Assembly: GCA_963736355.1 (NCBI GenBank)
Contig: CAVTOO010000009.1
Coordinates: 62,001-126,000 of the forward strand
Source: CAVTOO01 sp963736355
Lineage (GTDB): Bacteria; Pseudomonadota; Alphaproteobacteria; Rhizobiales; Xanthobacteraceae
Reading direction: 5' to 3'
DNA: 64,000 bases
Shown: in pieces, positions 57,057 to 64,000 of the stretch
Layout of the letters: each line of letters begins with the position of its first letter
Position numbering within the stretch: position 1 is the stretch's first letter
Notes under the pieces: model-generated
The model's database searches: none
What the model was told of the DNA's origin: nothing
Seen by the model: only the letters and a program-made list of their open reading frames with translations
Position numbers and translations under genes: made by a program

Positions 57057-58223
57057 GCGGCAGCTCCAGGGCAGGCGTATCGTTGCCGTCGCGATTGCAG
57101 CGAGGCCTTCGCCGCGTCCGGTGAAGCCGAGGTGTTCGCTGGTGGTCGCCTTGACGGAGACGCGGTCTATCGAATGTCCGGCAATGGCGGCGATGCGCTG
57201 CGCGCATGGCGTCGCGGTGCGGTCCGATCTTCGGCGCTTCGCACACGAGCGTGACGTCGAGATGCGCGATCATGCCGCCGCGCGCGGCGACGCGGGCGCA
57301 GGCGTCCGCGAGGAAACGGTCGGAGGCGGCGTTCTTCCACTGCGGATCGCTCGGCGGGAAATGCGTGCCGATGTCGCCGTCGGCAAGCGCGCCGAGAATG
57401 GCATCGACCAAGGCGTGCAAGCCGACGTCGCCATCGGAATGCGCCGACGACGCCGCGGTCGAACGGGATGCGGACGCCGCAGATCGTCACATGATCGCCG
57501 GGGCCGAAGGCATGGACGTCGTAACCCGTGGCGCTGCGAACATCGCCCGTCATCTGTATTTCGGCGCGCGCAAAATCGTCCGCTGTCGTGAGCTTCATGT
57601 TGGCAGCATCGCCTTCAAAGGTCGCAACCGTCAATCCCGCCCACTCCGCGATCGAGGCGTCGTCGGTGAAGTCGTCGCGGCCGTCCTTGGCGGCGCGGCG
57701 ATGCGCCGACAGAATGGCGTCGAATGAAAAAGCCTGTGGGGTTTGCGCCAGCCGCAGCTGCGCGCGGTCGGCGGTCGCTGTGATCGCGCCGTTGGCATCG
57801 ACGATCTTGACGGTGTCCGTCAGGCCGATGACGGGAATGGCGGCGCCTGTCGTGTGGGCCGCGTCGATGGCGCGCGCGATCAGCGAACGGATTCGCGAAG
57901 GGCCGGGCGGCATCGTGGATCAGCACGATGTCGGGCGCGAAAGCCACCAGCGCTTCGAGGCCGGCCAGCACCGACGCCTGCCGCGACGCGCCGCCGAGGA
58001 CGGGCGCGGCGATCGTCATGCCGGTCATCGCCGCGTCAAAGTTCGCGATATCGTCCGGATGAATGACAACCTGTGTCCGGGCGATCCGGGGATGGGTGGC
58101 AAAGGCGGCGACGCTGCGGGCGATCACCGTGCGTCCGCCAAGCTGGCGATACTGCTTGGGTCCGCCATCGCCGGCCCGCAGCCCGCGTCCGGCGGCAACG
58201 ATCAAGGCGGCGGTTGAGGTCAT
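57053..58223 (-). CDS. ispDF: Bifunctional IspD/IspF (frameshifted)
   Basis: About 390 residues when repaired; fused IspD-IspF is usual in alphaproteobacteria. Non-mevalonate isoprenoid steps 3 and 5: CTP-transferase domain with LIVAAGRGLRAGDGGPKQY and LIHDAARPF, then IspF domain with GYDVHAFGPGDHVTICGV (metal Asp-x-His) and HALVDAILGALADGDIGTHFP and the end IATATIRLP. Frames change near 57900, 57450, 57190 and 57070. The stop TGA lies inside the cinA start. Repair of one C gives RLPGAAA as natural end. Confidence 0.92.
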
Positions 58224-58511
58224 CGCGGGTTGCCCATGGATATGGCCTTTTAGAGCGTTTCTGATCCGCATGGATACAGGTCGGACGAACTATTCGCCGC
58301 CCAGGTGCTTGTGCAGGCCCTTGTTTAGCCCCTTGGGACCACAGGCAAATCCGGCTGATAGCGGCGGTTTGGGTCATGCGTGCCCTGCGGGGCAGGAATT
58401 TCCCGATTTGTTGCACTGCAGCGCTTGCCACCGGGGCTTTTTTGGCTAAGATGTGTGCAGTTATCGAAATGCACAAAAAGTATGCACGCCGCCAACAAAA
58501 ACATCGCTGAG

Positions 58512-59574
58512 ATGACCGATCTGGCGACATTCGCCGGAGCGAAGGATCATCATTATCACACGGCCCCGTTTCGTGTCGGCGGCATCGAACCGTTGAACGG
58601 TGCGGTGCTCGCGCCGATGTCCGGCATCACCGACGCTCCGTTTCGACGTCTGGCGCGCCAGACTTGGCGCCGGTCTCGTGGTGTCGGAAATGACCGCGAG
58701 CGACGATCTCGCGCGCGGCCGGCCGATGTCGGTCCTGCGTTCGGAAGCCGCCGGGATCGGCCCGCATGTCGTGCAGCTGGCCGGCTGCGAGACGCACTGG
58801 ATGGCGGAGGGCGCACGTATCGCGCGAGAACCGCCGGCGCCGACATCATCGACATCAACATGGGCTGCCCGGCGCGCCACGTTACGAACGGAGAGTCGGG
58901 TTCGGCGCTGATGCGCGACCTCGATCACGCGCTGCGACTGATCGAAGCCACGGTCGACGCCGTCGAGCGTGCCGGTGACGCTGAAGATGCGGCTCGGCTG
59001 GGACATCAATCGCTGAATGCGCCGGATCTGGCGCGGCGCGCCGAGGCGGCCGGTGTTCGCATGATCACGGTTCACGGCCGCACGCGCTGCCAGTTCTACA
59101 AGGGCACGCGCCGACTGGCGCGCGGTCCGCGCGGTGAAGGACGCAATCGGAATTCCGCGTTGTCGTCAATGGCGACATTCTGATCGTTACGACGATGCGC
59201 GCGACGCGCTTGAGCAATCCGGCGCCGATGCGGTGATGATCGGACGCGGCGCGCAGGGGCAGCCCTGGCTGCCCGGCCAGATCGGCCGCCAACTCGCCGG
59301 TGCCGACGCGGAGGACGCGCCGCCGTTGCAGGAGCAGCTTGGTTACGTCACCGCGCTCTACGAAGAAATCCTCAGTCACTACGGCACGCGCATCGGCGGC
59401 CGTCATGCGCGCAAACATCTCGGCTGGGCGCTCGACGTGGCCGCGCAGGGCGTGGTCGCTTCCGCCGAATTCCTCAAGCGCTGGCGTCATCGTGTGCTCA
59501 CATCCGAGCAGCCGAGCGAAGTCCGTAGCCTGCTTGTCGAGGCTTATGACGACCTGGCCTGGAGGGCGGCATGA
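58512..59574 (+). CDS. dusB: tRNA-dihydrouridine synthase B, NifR3 (multiple frameshifts)
   Basis: About 350 residues when repaired. FMN enzyme reducing uridine in the tRNA D-loop. Segments: LAPMSGITDAPFRRLAR, GLVVSEMTASDDLARGRP, VVQLAGCETHWMAEGARIA, AGADIIDINMGCPARHVTNG with the catalytic Cys, VTLKMRLGWD, ITVHGRTRCQFYKG, and GADAVMIGRGAQGQPWL. Frames change about seven times (58661 to 59185), again mostly one extra C. The ATG at 58512 was preferred over 58482. Its TGA overlaps the ntrB start; nifR3-ntrB-ntrC is the classic alphaproteobacterial order. Confidence 0.93.
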
Positions 59575-60734
59575 CGTCGATGGCGTCAAAAACCGGTGTT
59601 AGTGCCGGCGTCGGCGAGGCGGTCCTGAATGCCTTGCCGCATCCGGTTCTGGTCGTGTCTCCTGACGCCAGGGTCGTCGATGCCAACATCGCGGCGGAGG
59701 CGTTCTTCGAAACCTCGATCGCCATGCTGCAGCGTCAGTCGTTGCGCGAATTCGTGCCCTTCGGCAGTCCCTTGCTTTCGCTGATCGAACAGGTGCGGGG
59801 CACCGGCCTGCCGGTCAACGAATACAAGGTCGATCTCGGAACGCCGCGCAGCGGCGGCGACCGTCTCGTCGATCTTCATGTCGCGCCCTTGCCGGAACGC
59901 CCCGGCCATATCGTGGTGATGCTGCAGGAGCGCACCATCGCCGACAAGATGGATCGTCAGCTCACGCATCGCGGCGCCGCGCGCTCGGTCATCGCGCTGG
60001 CGGCGATGCTGGCGCATGAGATCAAGAATCCGCTCTCGGGCATTCGCGGCGCAGCCCAATTGCTCGAACAATCCGCATCGCCGGAAGATCGCACGCTCAC
60101 GCGCCTGATCTGCGACGAGGCTGACCGCATCGTCACGCTGGTCGATCGCATGGAAGTGTTCGGCGACGAGCGGCCTGTGTCGCGCGGACCGGTCAACATC
60201 CATTCCGTGCTCGATCACGTCAAACGCCTCGCGCAGTCCGGCTTCGCGCGGAACATCAAGTTCGTTGAAGATTACGACCCGTCGCTGCCGCCGGTCCTGG
60301 CCAACCAGGATCAGTTCATTCAGGTCTTCCTCAACCTCGTGAAGAATGCCGCCGAGGCGCTGGTCGATCTGGGTGGCGATGGCGAGATTCAGCTGACGAC
60401 GGCTTTCAAGCCGGGCGTGCGGCTGACGCGACCCGGCAGCAAGTCGCGCGTGTCGTTGCCGCTGGAGTTTTGCGTGAAGGACAACGGACCGGGCGTGCCG
60501 GAGGACCTTCTGCCGCACCTGTTCGATCCCTTCGTGACAACCAAGCCGACCGGAAGTGGTCTGGGTCTTGCATTGGTTGCGAAGATCATCGGCGACCATG
60601 GTGGGATCGTCGAGTGCGAGTCCCAGCCGCGCCGGACCGTCTTTCGAGTACTGATGCCGATGTACACCCCTGACAATCCACCTCGCGACGGCGCCTCGGG
60701 AGCGTCTTCGTCGGCCCGTAAGGGTGAAGAATGA
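59571..60734 (+). CDS. ntrB: Nitrogen regulation sensor kinase NtrB
   Basis: 387 residues, intact. Cytoplasmic histidine kinase/phosphatase that reads PII status and controls NtrC. PAS domain ~15-120, H-box MLAHEIKNPLSGIRGAAQLL with phospho-His around residue 149, N-box FLNLVKNAAEAL (~255), G1 KDNGPGVP (~303) and G2 GSGLGLALV (~331). It starts in the dusB stop (ATGA) and is 9 bp from ntrC, so one operon. Confidence 0.96.
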   Translation: MTSMASKTGVSAGVGEAVLNALPHPVLVVSPDARVVDANIAAEAFFETSIAMLQRQSLREFVPFGSPLLSLIEQVRGTGLPVNEYKVDLGTPRSGGDRLVDLHVAPLPERPGHIVVMLQERTIADKMDRQLTHRGAARSVIALAAMLAHEIKNPLSGIRGAAQLLEQSASPEDRTLTRLICDEADRIVTLVDRMEVFGDERPVSRGPVNIHSVLDHVKRLAQSGFARNIKFVEDYDPSLPPVLANQDQFIQVFLNLVKNAAEALVDLGGDGEIQLTTAFKPGVRLTRPGSKSRVSLPLEFCVKDNGPGVPEDLLPHLFDPFVTTKPTGSGLGLALVAKIIGDHGGIVECESQPRRTVFRVLMPMYTPDNPPRDGASGASSSARKGEE

Positions 60735-60743
60735 GGAACTGCC

Positions 60744-62183
60744 ATGCCCGCAAGTAGCATTCTGGTCGCCGACGACGATTCCGCGATCCGCACGGTGTTG
60801 AACCAGGCGCTGTCCCGCGCCGGCTACGAGGTCCGCCTGACCGGTAATGCCGCGACGCTGTGGCGCTGGGTCAGCCAGGGCGAGGGCGATCTGGTGATTA
60901 CCGACGTGGTGATGCCGGACGAAAGCGCCTTCGATCTTCTGCCGCGCATCAAGAAGCTGCGGCCGAACCTGCCCGTCATCGTCATGAGCGCGCAGAACAC
61001 GTTCATGACTGCCATCCGCGCCTCCGAGCGCGGGGCCTATGAATACCTGCCCAAGCCTTTCGACCTGAAAGAGCTGATCGCGATCGTGGGTCGTGCTTTG
61101 TCCGAGCCCAAGGAGCGGGTTGTCGGCGCAGCCGAGGCGGCCGAATTCGATTCCATTCCGCTCGTCGGCCGTTCGCCTGCGATGCAGGAAATCTATCGGG
61201 TGCTCGCGCGCCTGATGCAGACCGATCTCACCGTGATGATTTCCGGCGAATCCGGCACCGGCAAGGAACTTGTCGCCCGCGCGCTGCACGATTACGGCAA
61301 GCGCCGGTCCGGCCCCTTCGTTGCCATCAATATGGCTGCGATCCCGCGCGACCTGATCGAATCCGAATTGTTCGGCCACGAACGCGGCGCGTTCACCGGC
61401 GCGAATTCGCGCTCGACCGGCCGCTTCGAGCAGGCCGAAGGCGGCACGCTGTTTCTCGACGAGATCGGCGACATGCCGATGGAGGCGCAAACGCGGCTTC
61501 TGCGCGTGCTGCAGCAGGGCGAATACACGACCGTCGGCGGTCGCACGCCGATCAAGACCGACGTTCGCATCGTTGCAGCGAGCAACAAGGATCTCCGAAT
61601 CCTCATTCAGCAGGGATTGTTTCGCGAAGATCTGTTCTTCCGTCTCAATGTCGTGCCGCTGCGGTTGCCGCCGCTGCGCGAGCGCATCGAAGATCTGCCC
61701 GATCTCATCCGTCATTTCTTCGCGCTGGCCGAGAAGGACGGTCTGCCGCCGAAGCAGATCGACGGGCAGGCGGTCGAGCGCCTCAAGCAGCATCGCTGGC
61801 CGGGCAACGTCCGCGAACTGGAAAATCTGGCGCGCCGCCTCGCGGCTCTTTATCCGCAAGAGATCATCACGGCCTCGGTCATTGAAGTCGAACTGGCGCC
61901 GCCGGCCGTTGTCTCGGGCGGCAGTGCGCCGACCAAGATCGAGAATCTGAGCGGCGCGGTAGAGCAGTATCTGGCTACCTACTTCGCGGGCTTCCCGAAT
62001 GGCGTGCCACCGCCGGGCCTTTACCACCGCATCTTGCGGGAGATCGAAATTCCGCTGTTGTCTGCCGCTTTGGCGTCGACGCGCGGCAATCAGATCCGGG
62101 CTGCGGATCTTCTGGGTCTGAACCGCAACACTCTGCGTAAGAAGCTGAGAGATCTGGATATTCAGCTCTTCCGGGGCGGCTAA
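60744..62183 (+). CDS. ntrC: Nitrogen regulation response regulator NtrC
   Basis: 479 residues, intact. Sigma-54 activator. Receiver with phospho-Asp in VITDVVMPD (residue ~54) and the K in YEYLPKPFD; AAA+ domain with Walker A ISGESGTGKELVARAL (~168), the sigma-54 loop GAFTGA (~214), Walker B GGTLFLDEIGD; Fis-type HTH at the end (AADLLGLNRNTLRKKLRDL). Expected to turn on nitrogen-scavenging genes when phosphorylated by NtrB. Confidence 0.97.
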   Translation: MPASSILVADDDSAIRTVLNQALSRAGYEVRLTGNAATLWRWVSQGEGDLVITDVVMPDESAFDLLPRIKKLRPNLPVIVMSAQNTFMTAIRASERGAYEYLPKPFDLKELIAIVGRALSEPKERVVGAAEAAEFDSIPLVGRSPAMQEIYRVLARLMQTDLTVMISGESGTGKELVARALHDYGKRRSGPFVAINMAAIPRDLIESELFGHERGAFTGANSRSTGRFEQAEGGTLFLDEIGDMPMEAQTRLLRVLQQGEYTTVGGRTPIKTDVRIVAASNKDLRILIQQGLFREDLFFRLNVVPLRLPPLRERIEDLPDLIRHFFALAEKDGLPPKQIDGQAVERLKQHRWPGNVRELENLARRLAALYPQEIITASVIEVELAPPAVVSGGSAPTKIENLSGAVEQYLATYFAGFPNGVPPPGLYHRILREIEIPLLSAALASTRGNQIRAADLLGLNRNTLRKKLRDLDIQLFRGG

Positions 62184-62411
62184 AGTTTCTTGTTTTGACG
62201 CGTTTTCTTCATGCGAGCGGGTTCTCCACCTCGCTTGAAAACGCTATGGGCGGGTCGCTAAAAGCTTCAATCAACAAATTGTGCCAGTGCGTCCTGGGGA
62301 AACTCTTCGGGAGTTGTCGCAATTTGGCAACAATGTTGTATGAAAGCATCACTGTTGCGGGCAAGGGACGGCCGGCGGCACATGGTTTAACCCTCTGATG
62401 CGCACCGGGGC

Positions 62412-64000
62412 ATGAGTAGCACCGACACGTCCACAACCCCGATTGAGACGGCCCTGGCCGTACCGCGCCCGTGGTCCGCGCGGCGCGTGCTGGTGCCCGT
62501 CATCGTCTGCCTCGCGGTCACCTCTTCGTTTCTCACTTTTTTGGTGATGACGGGCCTGACGTCGCGCGTGCTGACGCAGTACGCGCTTTGGTTTCTGGGC
62601 GTCAGCGGCGCGCTGATCACCGTTCTGGTCGGGATCATCGTTTCCGACGTCGCCAAGGTTGTGCAAGCCCGCCGTCGCGGCCGCGCAGCATCCAGACTCC
62701 ACATTCGCGTCGTCGCATTGTTTGCGGCTATTGCCGCGGTACCTGCGATCCTTGTGGCCGGGATTGCCTATCTCGACGCTCTGACCGCGGTCTCGATCGC
62801 GTTTTCTCCGATCAGGCCAATACCGTTATCCAGAACTCGCTCACGGTTGCGCAATCCTATGTCCAGGAGCACGGCCGGCAGATCAACGGCGATATTCTCG
62901 CGATGGCGGGCAACATGTCGCGCCTGCGGCTCCTGTTCGATCAGGATCGCCAAAGCTTCCGCGAACTCTTTCTGCAAGACGCGAAGAGCCGCAATCTAGC
63001 CGTTGCGATGATCCTCGACGCCAATGCCAACGTGCTCGAAACGGCATCGACAGGCATGTATCCGGCCGTGAGAGGACCGTCCGCCGATTTTCTCGAAGGT
63101 GCGACCGAAACGACGCCGCAATTCGCCGTCCTCCTTGAGGTGAGCTATGTCGCGGCCGTCGTGAAGCTGCGCAGCTTCGACAACCAGTATCTTTACGTGG
63201 TTCGCCTCCTCGACCCGCGGGTGGTGGCGCAACTTTACGAAACGGCGGCGCAAGTCGAGGCTTATGACGCGCTGAAAGAACAACGTCTCGGAACGCAGTA
63301 TTCATTTGCCGCGTTGTTTGCTGTGATCACCCTGTCGCTGCTTTGCTCCGCCGTCCTGATCGGGCTGAATTTCTCCACGCGTCTGGTTGCGCCGGTCCAG
63401 CGTCTGATGGGCGCTGCGCAATTGGTGGCGACGGGCAATCTGCACGTGCAGGTTCCGATCATTCGCTCCGAAGGCGATCTCGCTCAGATGGGCGAGATCT
63501 TCAACAAAATGACGCGCGAGTTGCGCACGCAGCGTGACGACCTGATGCAGGCGAGCGAACTCATCGACAGTCGCCGCCGTTTCACCGAGGCCGTTCTGTC
63601 GGCCGCAAGCGCAGGCATCATCGGCATCGATGGCGACGGCCGTATCGGCATTCTCAACCGCTCGGCGGAAAAACTGATTGGTCGTCCGGAAGCTGAAACA
63701 CTGGGTCACACGCTGTCCGAAGTGGTCCCGGAGCTCGACGAGCTGATGGCAACGGCGCGGCAGGGCTATCAAAAGCTGGTGCAGGGGCAAGCCACGATCA
63801 GCCGCGATGGCAAAGAGCGCAACCTGTCCGTCCGCGTCAGCGCCGAGCAGACCGGGCAGGCCAAGGAAAGCTACATTATCACGCTGGATGACATTACCGA
63901 CCTGGTCAGCGCGCAGCGCACATCTGCCTGGGCCGACGTCGCGCGCCGTATCGCGCATGAGATCAAGAATCCGCTGACTCCGATTCAGCTCTCTGCCGAA
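62412..64000 (+). CDS. ntrY: Nitrogen regulation sensor kinase NtrY, partial (frameshift near 62792)
   Basis: The first ~530 residues; the gene runs past the window end. Membrane histidine kinase paired with NtrX. N-terminal helices (VPVIVCLAVTSSFLTFLV, LWFLGVSGALITVLVGI, VVALFAAIAAVPAILVAG), periplasmic loop, helix (AALFAVITLSLLCSAVLIGL), HAMP region, PAS with GIIGIDGDGRIGILNRSAEK, and the H-box RRIAHEIKNPLTPIQLSAE at the very end. One extra or missing base near 62792 shifts the frame between the third helix and DRVFSDQANTVIQN. It stands 228 bp after ntrC; that gap contains CAACAATGTTG (62328..62338) and no gene. Confidence 0.93.

Noticed and set aside
58380..58481. Sigma-54 promoter before dusB-ntrBC
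   Set aside because: TTGCAC and CTTGCC are present but the spacing does not fit the -24/-12 consensus and the GG of -24 is missing.
59586..62027. 813-residue open frame on the minus strand across ntrB-ntrC
   Set aside because: It is antisense to two intact, well-conserved genes; its composition (Arg/His/Asp-rich) is that of a GC-driven shadow frame.

Overview
This is a GC-rich chromosomal window from an alphaproteobacterium of the order Hyphomicrobiales, most like the Bradyrhizobium / Rhodopseudomonas / Afipia group (Nitrobacteraceae). The evidence is the gene neighbourhoods (coaD, two cyclophilins, queA, tgt; lipA, COQ10-like, cinA, ispDF, dusB, ntrB, ntrC, ntrY), a bacterial phosphatidylcholine synthase, a PopZ pole organiser, an ndvB/ndvC-type glucan locus, and short palindromes typical of this group. 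No phage, IS element, CRISPR array or rRNA is visible. One tRNA gene (Lys, anticodon TTT) lies at 16.5 kb.

Layout. 0-1 kb: start of a Mn/Zn ABC transporter binding protein behind a promoter overlapped by a Mur/Fur-type operator, and a small secreted protein. 1.1-6.9 kb: coaD, periplasmic and cytoplasmic cyclophilins, queA-tgt (queuosine), a zinc-ribbon protein and cysK. 6.9-15.8 kb: the most accessory-looking block. A tripartite tricarboxylate transporter (tctB-tctA) is divergent from three tandem paralogous receptors, followed by a crotonase, a thiolase-like protein lacking the usual catalytic Cys and His, a DUF35 protein and a type III CoA-transferase. It reads as an uptake and CoA-dependent degradation unit for an unknown carboxylic acid. 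16-24.8 kb: tRNA-Lys, an M20 amidohydrolase, an ndvB/ndvC-like beta-glucan locus and a SPOR-like envelope protein. 25-43.9 kb: housekeeping genes (glmU, glmS, DUF502, recG, sdhE, mfd, an acyl-CoA synthetase, a YejA-like binding protein, an IalB-like protein, hspQ, an AEC carrier, a UbiH-type hydroxylase, pcs, TerC). 43.9-53 kb: quinone oxidoreductase, rimO, an RraA-like protein, tolC, popZ, valS. 53-64 kb: a DNA glycosylase between two stretches without supported genes, then a YeaQ-like protein, lipA, a COQ10-like gene, cinA, ispDF, and dusB-ntrB-ntrC-ntrY, the last cut by the window end.

Quality warning. Many genes carry single-base frameshifts, sparse before about 42 kb and dense after. They hit essential genes (valS, lipA, ispDF) whose protein sequence is otherwise well conserved, so base-level assembly error is much more likely than decay. 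Coordinates of such genes span the whole reconstructed gene. Frameshift positions are approximate and were inferred by eye from where the expected family sequence changes frame.
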